A stretch of DNA of 64,000 nt from Isoetes taiwanensis (GCA_021234155.1 JAJEKV010000136.1:1302001-1366000), one strand, 5' to 3'; shown: positions 32,151-44,968, counted from the stretch's first letter. Notes: generated by a model not told the origin, from the letters alone. A program made the numbers and translations.

Positions 32151-33345
32151 CATGTTAATATTTAGTTAGTAAGGTAATAATAAAGTATAAAGTTAAGGAA
32201 AAGCTAAGGTTATAGGTTTAAAATAAAATATTAAGGGTTAGTTTGGATCAAGGAATTGGGCTAGTGATTTATTTAGGATTAAAGGCTAAGTTAAGGAGGG
32301 GTATGCTACTGGATAAGTATTTATGATTACGGGAGGTGTAATTTAACAAGGTAGCTAGTTGTATATCTAAACCCTTTGGAAATAACTAAATTAGCAAAGA
32401 GAAAATATATGCTAGGGGTATTACTAGCTGGGAATGGGTGCAGGAATTAATAAACTAGTTAGCAGGGTTATGGAAGCCACCGTCACTAAGGTTATAAGTA
32501 GTAATTTGAAGGAAGTTAGGTTGTATTTTGCTTAAGCACCGGGCATTGCATGTTGCATGGTAGAGATAGTAATGTTTATACGAGCGTATAACTGGATTTC
32601 CTTTGCTGCATGAGGTGTAAATTATGGAATTTCTAAGGTAAATTTGATATGGAAATGCTTCCTAGTTGATATTGGGTGGAATTCATAGTATTGTGATCTA
32701 CGTGTAGTATAATTCTTTGATATAGACCTCTGGGGCCGGAGTCTAGGTGCGATGGTCTAGACTCGCGGTTATTGCACAGTGCTATGTAAATGTATTATTT
32801 GAACATCAGGCATTGGTGCCGTATGGTACAACGTCATGCACAGTTAAGTGGTCCTCCAATGCTGGACGCAGCGTGGATGGGTGTGTACACACGTGGTTAC
32901 CCGCGCTCTATGTCATTTGGGCCCGATCGGTAGAGTTGACCTTGCTTTCGATCCAGAGGAATATTGGTTGCAATATTGATGCTATGATTGCTTGGTTATT
33001 ATATATGTGGTCTTCTTGTTGGAATTAAGTTGCATTGGTCATGCTTGCTGGACTAGTTACTTGGATTACAGGGGCGAGGCTACGGTAAGGTTAGGTTGTT
33101 GTTCTAGGTTAACGCCTTGTATTGTTGAAGCTAGATATGTCCTAGATCCCCGATCCCCACTTAGTCCGTGTGACTAACCCCGTGGTTGATGGTGTAAACA
33201 GAGGTGCGAGATGCTTCGGAAAGTAGCCAAGCTTTGGAAAGGCGAGAGTAGAAGTGTGTGGATTCCTATTCAATAAACTTGATTATTATTACTATTATTT
33301 TTATATATGGGCTTGAAGCTATAGTTATTAAGAACATTCATTGTG
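32150..33345. other. AT-rich insert between repeat units (copy A)
   Basis: Unlike the flanking repeat units. No coding frame with motifs; the longest plus frame (32,747-33,028) is unrecognised. An AATAAA signal at 33,272 and GT-rich 3' sequence could mark the end of an old LTR or transcript, but no partner LTR was found. Nearly identical in copy B at 46,425-47,625. Confidence 0.35.
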
Positions 33346-33762
33346 TGCTTGACCCAAACTCCGTTCGGTCAGTTCCCTTTGCTCCGCGTTCTCAACTACA
33401 GCTTCTCGGCCACGTCCCAACTGCAAGAGACCAAAAACTTCGGCCCCAAAATGCAAACCCTTCTAGAACACGCAACCCACGGGGGTTTACGTTTCAGAGG
33501 CCCTCTCCTTGTCAAATTTGGCCGGGACCTTGCGCCATATCTGACGTGGAGGGGGGTTTTAAAGCCAGAGCACGGACCTTAAAACCCCCCCGGAAGCTGC
33601 TTGCCCCAAAAGTCCTCTCCCCAAGGCCCTGGGGACGGACAGGCAACCTCCCCTCTCCGGAACTGTAATTTGGCTCTGCCAATGGACTCAGAACATCGAC
33701 ATTGCCCTGGGGACCAAGTTTCATGGCCAGAAGATCACCCATGTTCTCGAAGGAGAGCAAAG
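33345..33762 (+). repeat. Truncated repeat unit next to a CACTA-like end (copy A)
   Basis: Starts GACCCAAACTCCGTTCGGTC and follows the 1.1-kb unit through the hairpin (33,454-33,493) and the CTCTGCCAATGGACTCAGAAC box. It ends after CAAAGTA at 33,762, where other units continue with GCTCATGTCC but here ACGT-rich DNA starts. The break marks the insertion point of the CACTA-like sequence. The copy B counterpart is at 47,625-48,034. Confidence 0.8.
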
Positions 33763-34034
33763 TACACAAGATGTCGGCAGTATCGTGCCGGCGTCCGACG
33801 CCACGCCGCATGCGGCGCGGACGTCGTTAACAAGCAGCCTAGCATGACACATGCGGCCTTGTCATAGGACGTGGTGGCAAACGTCGCCTATGTCACGTGA
33901 GGCATCGCATGCGACGTCCTTGCGACGTGACGTCGCTACTGGCGACGTTGACGTGACCTGGTCACGTCAAATGTGACGTCGCATGATCCAGACGTCGCGA
34001 CTCCACGTCGCTAAATGCCCATTTTCTTGTTGTG
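33763..34034 (-). mobile_element. CACTA-type terminus with subterminal ACGT repeats (copy A)
   Basis: The minus strand begins at 34,034 with CACAACAAGAAAATGGGCAT, then TTAGCGACGTGG, which is the standard form of plant CACTA ends. About 270 bases inside are filled with GACGT, ACGTC, GTCGCATGCGAC and CACGTGA words. At the left it abuts the broken repeat unit at CAAAGTA|CACAAG. A matching 3-bp target duplication is not clear. The first 80 bases of copies A and B differ strongly (33,776-33,850 against 48,045-48,115), with A showing GCCGCATGCGGC where B has GTCGCATGCGAC. Confidence 0.55.
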
Positions 34035-35597
34035 AGTCCTTAGCAGCTCCAATACAAGCAAGAATACAATTGAGAGAAAAGAAGAGATTCTAAATGCTAT
34101 GCGGAAGAAGGTAGTAGCTAGAAAAAAGAAGACAATTGCAAGGAAAGTTAGTAATAAGACAACAGTTGCAAGGAAGGTTAATAAGAAGATGACGTTGGAA
34201 GGAAGTCTAAGACACTTACAAAGAAGCCTAATTCTAAAGGTGGTTATAATTTCTGGCATCTTTTCAACTTGTTGTATGCTTCTCAATTTTTTGTTACATA
34301 TTCAAATTATTTTTGCAGGCAATACGAGGAAATAGTTTGCAGGATAGTTCACAATTCTTGTGCAAGGAATGACAAGCTTGCTGTCATCATTTTTGAGGTA
34401 CAGGTTCACACGGAAATAGTTCACAAGCTTGCTGTCATAAATTTTGAGATACAGGTTGAGGTCCATTAAATCGATAAAATTGAAAGACAAGTATTGTTAT
34501 CCTCGATGTTACATGGTTTTACTTTGCGTGAGCTAGAATCGGTGCTTGCATCATGTATGCCCCGAGGAAAATCTGATTTTATGTTCGCTTTCGGACATTT
34601 CAACTTCAAAATTTCGTTTCCCGAGGCTAGAATTTACTCAGATATTATACGGATCACTTTTAGCTTCAAGCTACCTCTGAGGATAGAAACATTGACATTC
34701 ATTATTCTTTCTTCTTGTACAATGCTTAACTGTACTGTAATTAGTTGCATTAATGTATTAATATATTCATTGACTGGCTGGCTAAGGCAAAGGCCTCTAA
34801 AGCTAGCCATTTCTTGTCCATTGAGTATACACATTAAGCATTTTGATCCGTGTTGAAATTGAATAGAGTAATAGCCGTGTATCTGTTTTTGTTCTCTGTT
34901 CAAATTGAATAGAGTAATAGCCGTGCAGCCGTGTAAAGTTGTTGATAAAGTAAAATGAAAATGTTTGATAAAGTAAAATGGAAATGTTTGTGCCATCATG
35001 GTATTTTTGCAATGCCTTATAGGAAATATGGGGAATTATTGCAATGCCTTAGAGGAAATATGGAGAATTAGAATATGCAAGGTATTTAATATGATGAAAC
35101 TACATGGTCTATGTTGTTGATAGCGACAATTTACCATAGACATCTGTATAAACAGGCTAAGAACAATAATAGACATAATTTTATCAGGCTTTACGTCAAT
35201 CAATCCATTTGAAGATATAATTTAGTAGCTTTTATGTTTACAGTCAGCATATATTCCCAGCATGAAATTCGATTATAATGTGTTCAGTACCAACTCCACT
35301 TTTAAAGATGAGAGAATGATATAACTGGCCCTTTGACATCAAGGTTAAAAAATGCCCTTGAAGTGAATCAATTTCATTTTCGTGCCTTAAGTATTGATCA
35401 AACTCTATTCCTTGAAACATCTGTTCTTAAGCTTTTGTTTGCCTTAAGGCAAATTCTGGATAGAAACATTGACACTTTGCATTGAAACATCTGTTCTTAA
35501 GCTTTGCATAGAATACACTTGTTTCAGTTTGCAAACCGCTTTACTTTTTAACAACTTAGCCAATAAAACTTATACAGATGATTTACAACATAGTAAC
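34035..35597. other. Gene-poor AT-rich interval, 3' of the zinc-binding gene (copy A)
   Basis: Plus-strand 34,099-34,335 encodes a Lys/Arg-rich 78-residue frame (MRKKVVARKKKTIARK...), low complexity and with no homologue known to me. The rest is non-coding by eye. ACAAGCTTGCTGTCAT occurs twice (34,370 and 34,423). Segment 34,793-34,990 is the part that is duplicated again in copy B. Confidence 0.35.
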
Positions 35598-38120
35598 TTA
35601 AAGTCCGATATTCTTGGTAAATTGCTCCAAAGTCATATCGTTGTCAGCATCCGTTTCTGTGTCAGATTCATTTGCAGCCACATGTGGACCGTCACTACAG
35701 ATGGGAGATTGCACTTGGTCAGCTGCAGCAGAAGGTAAGATAGGGTCTGGAACATGCAAAGGTGGACTGTCACCATGGAGGGGAGATTGAATTTCATCAC
35801 TTGCAGTAGCAAAAGGTAAAATAGTGTCTGGAACAAGAAAATGTGGACTTTCAGAGGTAAAGTTGCAAATTGGAGCATGAAAATTTATATAACCAAATGG
35901 GTTCTGGTTCCTACTTGGCCAGTTAGCTACCTGGGTTGGAAACCACCATTTTTTTATTTGGCTAGAGTTCCAAGACTCTGCGTGAAACGAGCCACCTATA
36001 CCTGCCATTCACAATACTCTTAGATTACATGCTAATGTACTTGAAGTTTTGAAATAAAACATTGATCTATTCTCTACTAACCTATTGTATCCAAAGTTTT
36101 TTCAGTGCTTGCAGCAGCAATTGGTGTAGCATCCGAACTCTTCTTCGTGCTTGCAGGAGCAGTCGGTTGAGTATCCATTTTTCCAGTGCTTGCAGTCTTC
36201 TTATTCTTCTGATTGACCCTAGGCTTCCTTACCTTTCTTTGCTTTTGTCTTGTAGCAGGTGCGTCACAACTATTTGAAGGTCTAAAACATTTTGGTACAC
36301 CCTTTCTTCCAACTTTAACATTTTTGGTGGTTGCTTGTTGTATTGGAGCTTGATCAGCTGTTGCTTGCTCTGCTTCATCATGCGGTGCTTCCTCGCCCAG
36401 AACAACTTCATTCCCTGCAATTTCTCTTAGTCCGACACCACTAGTCTGAAACCACTAGTCCACATAATGAATTTTAAGGGTAAGGCAGTTTACCTTTTTG
36501 AGAAACTTTACCAGTTGTTGCTTCCTTGCCCGCAATTCTTCCACGCCTCTCGAATTATCTTCCACACCTGCTTATGTCTTAATACAAATGCAACTAAATA
36601 CAGAGCTGACTATTAAACACTTACTCAAAACCCGCTGCTCCAAATCAACTCTTCATTTTCAGCAAATCCCTCGTCTTCAAGATGCGCCTTCTTTAACCGT
36701 TTGTTATGTTTCTCTTCCGCTGCATACATGCAATTAAATAACCCGCACTATTGAATATAAAATAAAAATATAAAACTAACCTTTCAAAGGGTTTGTCATG
36801 GATCGAGTTTATGGACGTCTCCGCACTTGTAATTTCTGAGGAGATTCAACATATTCGTCGTTATTATGACTGCATGTACCTTTAGTGGCTGCAGTCTCAG
36901 TATCTTTATCTTCCTCATCCTCTATGTTAGGGACGAAATTAAGATAACCAAGCTCTGAATACAAGTCTGTTGGCAGCTCTAGGTTGCAAAACATTGCATT
37001 GCAAATTTTGCATGCACTTCTGGAAGCACCAAAGTTGGAACTTGTGTCCACATTGTAGCTGTACATGCATGACAAAATTGTCACTAAATGCCATGCCACA
37101 AACTACACATCCACTCATTCCATCTACAATGGTCCAGTTTCTAGGAGAAGGCCTGATCAGTGTGGTGGTAAGGAATGAAGACCTCAAATGCTGCAGGTTC
37201 CCTAGTTTAGTTTTCAAGTCATCTTGCTTGTCCTGCTTAAAACAGATTACTGCACTTATCCTACTTATTTCTGCTTCTAAATCCTGCCGAATGTCTGCCT
37301 CCTTTTTTTTCTTCAAAATCATGATCAGAGAAAGACCTAGTGCACATTCCTCATCAGTTTTTTGTTTCAAAGCTACATCCTCATCTGGACAAATGGCTCT
37401 CAAGCCTTCTAGATCTTTCCTAATTTCCTGTATGTCCAATGAAATTGATGCAGCAGCAAGGTCATACCCTCGCAAAATCCCACTAACACTGACCAATTCA
37501 GTTTCCTTTTCTTTAAGATCATGTTGTAATGAAGCAAATGCACCAGTCAAGACATCCAATTCTGCCTCTAAGGCTGATAGCGAAAGTAATGTTCCTTAAA
37601 TTGATTTCCTCCATATCCGTTTTCTTTTGGATATTTCTCTGTGAAAGCTGCATTCTATTCCATGCAAATCTAGCCCAACTGACTATGAATTTTGCAGGAT
37701 GAGCAAGTGCCATTTGAGTGTGCTACCATGCAAAAGCTCTAGCAAAAACTGTCCTAGCTTCCTTATTCTTTAAACCTTTCTGATAAATCTTGTGCACCAA
37801 ATCATGCAAATCATCTACAAATTCTGGGTTTACCTGGTGGAGCTTGATCTTATTGTCTTTTACTTCACGATTCCACGCACTAAAAAAATCAGATGTGGGG
37901 CAATCGGCCCAAGTTAAAGTTTCTGGATCCCTACCTTCGTTTGGAAGCAGTCTGTAAACATTGAATTCCTCAATAGTGCTTGCAAACCTCATTTCGACCT
38001 AGAAAATAAAGCATGCATGAGCCGGATAAAGTCAAATGAAAGCAAACAAAATCAGAGGCAAAAAAATAGAGGTTTAGGGTCTACCTTTTCAGCGTCCCAA
38101 TAGCGTACCGTTTGACCCAT
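35598..38120 (-). CDS. Multi-exon gene for a coiled-coil, zinc-binding protein (copy A); partly broken
   Basis: Splice-consistent exons, minus strand: 38,120-38,085 (12 codons from ATG), 37,998 to about 36,7xx, 36,567-36,494, 36,445-36,082 and 36,001-35,598. Exon 2 follows an 86-base intron and encodes RFASTIEEFNVYRLLPNEGR, then a Trp/Phe-rich region and a coiled coil (AELDVLTGAFASLQHDLKEK and EIRKDLEGLRAICPDED). Next comes a Cys/His cluster, CVVCGMAFSDNF, CGHKFQLWCFQKC and a later Cys pair, suggesting a RING- or PHD-like zinc site. Later exons are Lys/Thr/Ala-rich with NLS-like RKQRKVRKPR-type sequence. The last exon ends DNDMTLEQFTKNIGL. Breaks: TAG at 37,725-37,723 (CAG in copy B), a frame change near 37,575 in both copies, others near 36,975 and 36,830. 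It resembles transposon-borne proteins of seed-free plants; function unknown. Confidence 0.55.
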
Positions 38121-38570
38121 AGAAATGCAACTAGGGTTTGAAATAGAAGCGGAATCATAGCCATTTGGTTAATCATGTAGAAGTCTTTGCTTAGATCAAG
38201 AGGGTCGATGTAGCGAGGGGTCGCAGCAGAGGCGCAGCGTCTTTGCACAAAAGAACGTGAAGGGCATGACGGGAGACGAAATTTATTAAAAAAAAAAAAA
38301 AAAAAAAATATGTGGAGGGTGCTTAGGGGTGCTTGGCCGGTAAAAACCCCCCCCCCACTAGCAAGTAAGCAAGGTCAAGTTTTGACTAGGCCAAAAATGA
38401 AAATCTTTGGTCTTTTCATTTGGGTAATGTTGGCAAATTTTGGGTGGCATGGCAAGATGGTGGTTATTTCGACATGATGACTAGGGCTCTATGCAAGAAA
38501 TATGACAATCTTTGGAATTTTTGGTAGAGTAGTTTGGCAAGGGATAGAATAGAGGGATCTTGAAGAACTT
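38121..38570. other. Upstream region of the zinc-binding gene, with homopolymer runs (copy A)
   Basis: Contains an A run at 38,287-38,308 and a C run at 38,347-38,356, then unique sequence to the foldback element. In copy B both runs have other lengths (52,775-52,790; 52,826-52,841). A promoter is likely here, but no TATA element is convincing. Confidence 0.4.
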
Positions 38571-38571
38571 A

Positions 38572-41500
38572 AAGCTGCGGCCTTCCCCAAGTCGAACTAG
38601 GCCGGGACTTCTCGCATGCTGCCTCACTCACCCGGGAGAGGCCAGACCTCAGGAGACGGACCTCAGAAAGGTTGCCGAGGCAGCCTTTCCTGCTAACGCT
38701 CCTTCCGGAAGCCGTATGCCAATGCCCCCCTCTCGGAGATCGGCTCACCTATCCGACCGTTGAATCCACCGTTCAAGTAACCCCGCCCGAAAGGTTCAAA
38801 AACATCCAAGATCGATCCAAGAGAACTTATCAAACCACGAAACGTCCTGCGGGCGACCATGTAAAAACCCAAGTGTTTTGTTGTTCGGGCAGTATAAAGG
38901 CTCCGACATGGAGATTTGACTTCGCCATGTCGTCCGAAATGACAAAATTACCCTAATGAATAAGTTACACGGTCATTTTTTGCAATGAAAAAAACACGAA
39001 CATGCTACATGCCAGTATTCCGCAGCCACCTCCTAGGCTAATTGACTACGAACGTGTTGGACATGAGCTACTTTAGCGCTTCTTGGAGAAGGGATGGTCA
39101 GTTGCCCACGAAACTTGGTCTCTAGAGTAATGTCGACATTCTGAGTCCGTTGACAAATCCAGTTCACAGTTCCGGTGTGGGGGAGTTGCCCGTCCGTCGC
39201 CAGGGGCCTTCAGGAGAGGACTTTTGGGCGAGCTGCTTCCGAAAACTTTTAAGGGTCTGTCTTCTAGTGTCAACACATTCCATCCACATGATGACATTGT
39301 GAAAGATCCTGATTGAATCTAAATAGGATATAGCCTCCAAAACGTAAACCCTGTTTGTTGCTAGGTTATTGAAGGGTTTACATTATGGAGGTCAGGTTTT
39401 TGGTCGGTTGCACCTGGGACATGGTCGAGAAGATGCAGTTAAAAACAAGAAGAAATAGGAACTCACAGAATGGGGTTTGGACTTATCCTCCTCCCTGTGT
39501 GGCAACTCCTAGTCAAGAACGCCCTCCAAACTTTGTTATTTCAGTTGCCATGGCTCTGCATGCATGTTCAAAAGTAGTGCACCTAGTTATCTATAAAAAT
39601 AGCCATGTTTCAGCGTCCAAAACGAAAACCCTATTTGTTGCTAGGTTATTGTAGGGTTTACGTTATGGAGTATAAGTTTTGGTCGTTTGCACGTGGGACA
39701 TGGTCGAGAGGTTGCAGTTACAGCAAGAAGCAATAGGAACTGACGGACAGGGGTTTGGATCTACTCTTCTCCCGCTTTGGTAATTGGATCTACTTTCTCA
39801 GTAGCAAGATACAAAACCCATTTTTTTCAGTTACCATGGCTCTGCATGCATGTTTAGAGATGGTGCGTTGAGGTAGGACCACGTTTTGGCCTCCAAAACC
39901 TAAACCCTATGAGTTGCTAGGTTCTTGAAGGGTTTACATCTCGGAGGTCGAGTTTTGGTCTTTTGCACTTAGAATGCATGCTTTGATATGGATATGCTGC
40001 ATTAGAACCTCCAGATTGCTTAAGGCAACCAATCTTTGAGCAAAATTTGCAAAATGGCATCAATTACATTAGGATCCCTACAGCAAAATGAGGTAGTTGC
40101 ACTCTGATCTGAATATCTCGTGAGCTATGCTGATCTTTTCAAATGTTTTTTGGAGGATCAACAAGAGATAAGATGTATGACATGTGGGAGAAAACTTGGC
40201 TCAATTTGGATCTGAGATGTCTGAGGAAATTGGGTTCAAAGTTGGAAGAAAATTTGGCCAGTGCACTTCCCTGAGACAAAAAACAGGTCTGCACACTCAA
40301 ATGATAATATCTCGCGTCATCATTTGAGTGTAATGACCTTTTTTTGTCTTAGGGAAGTGCACTGGCCAAATTTTCTTCCAACTTTGAACCTGATTTTCTC
40401 AAACATCCCAGATCCAAATTGAGCCAACTTTCTCCCAAATGTGTCACAATATCTTTTCTCTTGTTGCTCCTCCAAAAAGCATTTGAAAAAGATCAGCATA
40501 GATCGAGATATTTAGATCTGAGTGCAACTACCTCATTTTGCTTTAGGGATCCTCATATAATTGATGCCATTTTGCAAATTTTGCACAAAGACTGGTTGCC
40601 TTAAGCAACATGGAGGTTCTAACACACCATACCCATATCAAAGCATGCATATGAACTAACACACCTGAGAAGTGTCACCTCACATACGCGTATCCCAAAA
40701 TGATTCAGGGGGCATGGGAGAGGAAGACAAGCCATATGATCAGATTTTGCAGGATGCATTAGAATTTATGACAAGGTCAATAATTCCAACTCATTTGAGT
40801 GCTTCTATTCAAGATAATCTGTATGCAAATAGCTCTTAACTTCTAATTGCCACAGTGGGAAGAAAATAGATTCAAACCCCTGCTTCGCGTCTTCAACTCA
40901 ACTTCTCAACCATGTCCCAAGTGCAAACGACCAAAACTTGACCTCTATAACCTAAACCCTACAATAACTTAGCAACACACAGGGTTTACATTTCGGAGGT
41001 CAAAAAGTGATTGTTTTCTTGGATAACTAGGTGCATCATTTCTAAGCATGTATCGCGCCATGGCAATCGAAATAACAGAGTTTGGATCTATCGGCCATCC
41101 CAAATGATCCCAAACAATCTTGCTCTTGCAAATGGCACTCTTGACTTCTAATTGCCAAATTGGGAGGAGGATAGATTCAAACCCCTTCCGTTAGTTCTTA
41201 TTATTACTTCTTCAACTACAACTTGTCGACCATGTCCTCAAGTGCAAATGACCAAAACTCGACCTCCATAACATAAACCCTACAATAACTTATCAACACA
41301 CAAGGTTTACGTTTCAAAGTCCACATCCTAGTCAGATTCATCCAGGATCTTGCATAGTGTCGTCACATAGAGGGAGGGTGTTGGCGCTAGAAGATGGACC
41401 CTTAAAACCTTCCGCAGCGGCTTTCGTCCCAAAAAGTCCTCTCTAAGGCCCATGGCGACAGACGAGCAACTTCCCCACTCCGGAACTGTGAACTTGCTCT

Positions 41501-41861
41501 GCCAATGGACTCAGAACATCGGCATTAGCTTGAAAGCAAATTTCGTGGGCAACTGACCACCCCTTCTCCAAGAAGCGAAAAAGTAGTTCATACCCAACAC
41601 GTTCGTAGTCAATTGGCCTAGGAGGCAGCTACGGATTACTGCCATGTAGCGTGTTCGTGTTTCTTTCGATGCTAAAAATGAATGTATAACTTGCTCCCTA
41701 GGGTAATTTTGCCATTCTGGACGATATGGCAAAGTCGAATCTCCATTTCGAAGCTTGTGTACTGCTTGAACGACAAAACACTTGGGTTTCTACATGGTTG
41801 CCTGCCGGACGCTTCGCGGTTTGATAAGTTCTCCAGGACCGATCATGGATTTTTTTGGACC
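38572..41861. mobile_element. Large foldback (palindromic) element, copy A; right arm cut by the duplication junction
   Basis: The two halves are inverted copies of each other around a 15-base loop at 40,305-40,319 (inner stem CACTCAAATGA / TCATTTGAGTG). Examples of pairs: GGCCAGTGCACTTCCCTGAG (40,256) with its complement near 40,355; TTGCACTCTGATCT (40,098) with AGATCTGAGTGCAA (40,514); CCTAGGCTAATTGACTACGA (39,030) with TCGTAGTCAATTGGCCTAGG (41,604). Arms are about 1.5-1.75 kb and 80-90% alike by eye. They contain 1.1-kb-family units and hairpins in opposite orientation. No transposase is inside. It resembles a foldback or long-TIR MULE-type non-autonomous element. Confidence 0.8.
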
Positions 41862-42008
41862 GAAACATGATTGCTTTCATGGATAACTCGGTAGACCATC
41901 TCTAAGTATGCATGCATGGCCATGGCAACCAAAAAAATGGGGTTCGGATCTATCTACAATACAGAATGATCGCAAATCGTGTCCTGCTATTGCAAAAGCA
42001 GCACTTGG

Positions 42009-44930
42009 CTTCCAATTGCCACTTCGGGAGGAGGGCATATCCAAACTCCGATCCGTCAGTTCCCATTGCTTCGCATTCTCAACCGCAACACTTGGCCATG
42101 TCCCAAGTGCAATAGATGAAAACTCGGCCCCTGAAACATAAACCCTTCAAGAACTAGGCAACTCAGAGAGGGTTTACATTTGGGATGCTCTATCATTGTC
42201 AGATTCGACCCGAACCTTGTGCAATATCCTAACGTAAAGGGGGGGTGTTGAGGCCAGAGCACGGACCCCAAAATCCCCCCGGAAGCTGCTTGCCACAAAA
42301 GTCCTCTTCCCGAGGCCCTGGGGACGGACGGGCAACCTCCCCTTTGGCTCTGCCAATGAACTCAAAACATTGACATTGCCCTGGGGACCAAGTTTCATGG
42401 CCAGAAGATCATCCCTCCTCCAAGAAGCACCAAAGTAGCTCATGTCCAGCACACTCGTAGTCAATTGGCCTAGGATGTGGATGCTGAATACTACCGTGTG
42501 GGGCGTGACTGTTTCTTTCTTTTGCAAAACTGATCTTGTAATGTGCTTCCTAGGGTAATTTCGCCATTCGGGACGACTTGGAGAAGCCGAATTGCCATTC
42601 CGGAGCCTCAGCGGTGCCCGAACGACACAATACTCCGGTTTCTACACGGTTTGACAAGTTTTCCCGGACCGATCTTTGAATTTTTTGGACCTTCCCGAAG
42701 AAGGGCCCTTGAATGGAGGATTCAACGGTCGGATAGGGGAACCGGGCTCCGGGAGGGTGGTCATTAGCATACATCCCACCGTGGGATCCCTGCCAGGAAA
42801 GGCTGCCTCGGGAACTTTTTTAGATCCCGCCTCCTGGGGTCCAGACTCTCCCCTCTTGTGAGGCAGCCTTGCAAGGTCCTGGCCTTGTTTGACTTGGGGA
42901 AGGGTGCTAGCTCGGTTGCCCCACAACGGACTGCCTCGACCGTTCTAATGCTAGCCCTTTGATCAAGACCTTCTCTGAAAATTCCGAAAACTGGGCTGTG
43001 TGCTGGTGATGAATTAGGAATTCAGCTGGCAAAAAATTAGAATTTAATTTCGAGACAATGCATTAATTACGAATTTATGAATGTCTTGCCACTGTAAAAC
43101 TGGCCCCCGACTTCTAATTGTCACATTGGGAGGAGGATAGACCCAAACTCCGTCCTGTCATTTCCCCTTGCTCTGCGTTCTCAATCGCTAGCGGCTTTCG
43201 CCACGCCCCAACCGCAGAATAGACTAAAACTTCGGCCCCCAACGTAAACCCTTCTAGAACACGGAAACCCTGGGGTTACGTTTGGAGGCCCTCTCCTTGT
43301 CGATTCGGCGAGACCATGCGGCGGTGTCTTGGCGTGGAGGGGGGGTGTTGGCGCTTGAGCACCCGGACCATAAAATCCCCCCGGCCGCTGCCCCAAAAAT
43401 CCTCTCTCCAAGCCCCTGGGGACGGACGGGCAATCTCCCCTCTCCAGAACCGTGATTTGGCTCTGCCAATGGACTCAGAACAATGACATGCCTTGGGGAC
43501 CATGTTTCGTGGCTAGAAGACCACCCCTCCTCCAAGAATCGCCAAAGTAGCTCATGTCCAGCACACTTGTGGCCTAGGATGTAGATGCTGGATATTGCCG
43601 TGTGGGGCGTGACTGTTTCTTTCTTTTGCAAAACTGACCTTGTAACTTGCTTTCTAGGGTAATTTCGCCATTCCGGACGACTTAGCGAAGTCAAATTACC
43701 ATTTCGAGCCTCCGCAGTGCCCCGAACGACATAACACTCCGATTTCTACACGGTCGCCCTCAGGACGCTCCGCGGTTTGACAAGTTTCCCAGAACCGATC
43801 TTGGAATTTTTTGGACCTTCCCGAAGAAGGGCCCTTAAATGGAGGATTCAATGGTCAGATAGGGGAACCGGGCTCTGGGAGGGTGGTCATTAGCGTACAT
43901 CCCACCGTGGGATCGCTGCCAAGAAAGACTGCCTCGGGAACTTTTTGGATCCCCACCTCCCGGGTCCGGACTCTCCCCTCTTGTGAGGCAGCCTTGCAAG
44001 GTCCTGGCCATGTTTGACTTGGGGAAGGGTGCTAGCTCGGTTGCCCCACAACGGGCTGCCCCGACTGTTCTAATGCTAACCCTTTGATCTAGACCTTCTC
44101 TGAAAATTCAAAACTGGGCTGTGTGCTGGTGATGAATTAGGAATTCAGCTGGCAAAAAATCAGAATTTAATTTCGTACAATGCATTAATTACAATTTATA
44201 AATGTCTTACCACTGCAAAACTGGCCCCCGACTTCTAATTGTCACATTGGGAGGAGGACAGGCCCAAACTTCGCTCACAATTCCCCTTGCTCCAAGCGTT
44301 CTCAATCTGCAGCTTCTACCACGCCCCAATCGCAACGAACTAAAACTCGGCCCCCAAAATGCAAACCCTTCTAGAACTTGGCAACCCACAGAGATTACGT
44401 TTCGGAGGCCCTCTCCTTGTCAGATTCAGCCGGGACCGTGCGCCGTGTCTTGACGTGGAGGGGGGGTGTTGACGCCAGAGCACGCACCATAAAATCCCCC
44501 CGGAAGCTGCTTGCCCCAAAAGTCCTCTCTCCAAGCCCTTGGGGATGGACGGGCAATCTCCCCTCTTTGGAACCATGATTTGACTCTGCCAATGGACTCA
44601 GAACATCGACATTGCCTTGGGGACCAAGTTTCGTGGCTAGAAGGCCACCCCTCCTTCAAGAATCGCCAAAGTAGCTCATGTCCAGCACGCTTGTAGTCAA
44701 TTGGCCTAGGATGTGGATGCTGGATATTGCCGTGTGGGGCATGACTGTTTCTTTCTTTTGCAAAACTGACCTTGTAACTTGCTTCCTACGGTAATTTCGC
44801 CATTCCGGACGACTTGGCAAAGTCGAATTGCCATTCTAGAGCCTTCGCGGTGCCCGAACGACACAACACTCCCGTTTCGACGCGGTCGCCCTCAGGACGC
44901 TCCGCGGGTTGACAAGTTTCCCTGGACCAT
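42009..44930 (+). repeat. Three ~1.1-kb tandem repeat units (copy B)
   Basis: Counterpart of 27,740-30,660 at offset 14,269. Unit starts near 42,009, 43,110 and 44,231. Copy B differs from copy A mostly in the second unit (43,180-43,400) and at the start of the third (44,270-44,340), in short garbled clusters. Confidence 0.85.
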
Positions 44931-44968
44931 GCATGCAGTGTGTGCATGCATGCATGCATGCATGCAAG
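44926..44968. repeat. (TGCA)n array, copy B
   Basis: Counterpart of 30,657-30,700 in the second copy; no difference seen. Confidence 0.85.

Larger units (their letters stand above)
27593..41861 (+). repeat. Segmental tandem duplication, copy A (14,269 bp)
   Basis: Copy A aligns along its length with 41,862-56,350. The offset is 14,269 at the left and about 14,486 at the right. The difference is an extra ~217-bp internal duplication in copy B (49.06-49.27 kb). The junction at 41,860-41,861 joins TTTTTTTGGACC (as at the end of copy B, 56,341-56,350) to GAAACATGATTGC (as at 27,593), sharing only CC. Long blocks are identical; differences are clustered and often of the CG versus CTG/CAG form. 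Confidence 0.9.

Noticed and set aside
33258-33345. AATAAA-containing end considered as a solo LTR
   Set aside because: No TG...CA ends with a flanking target duplication were found and no related LTR is in the window.
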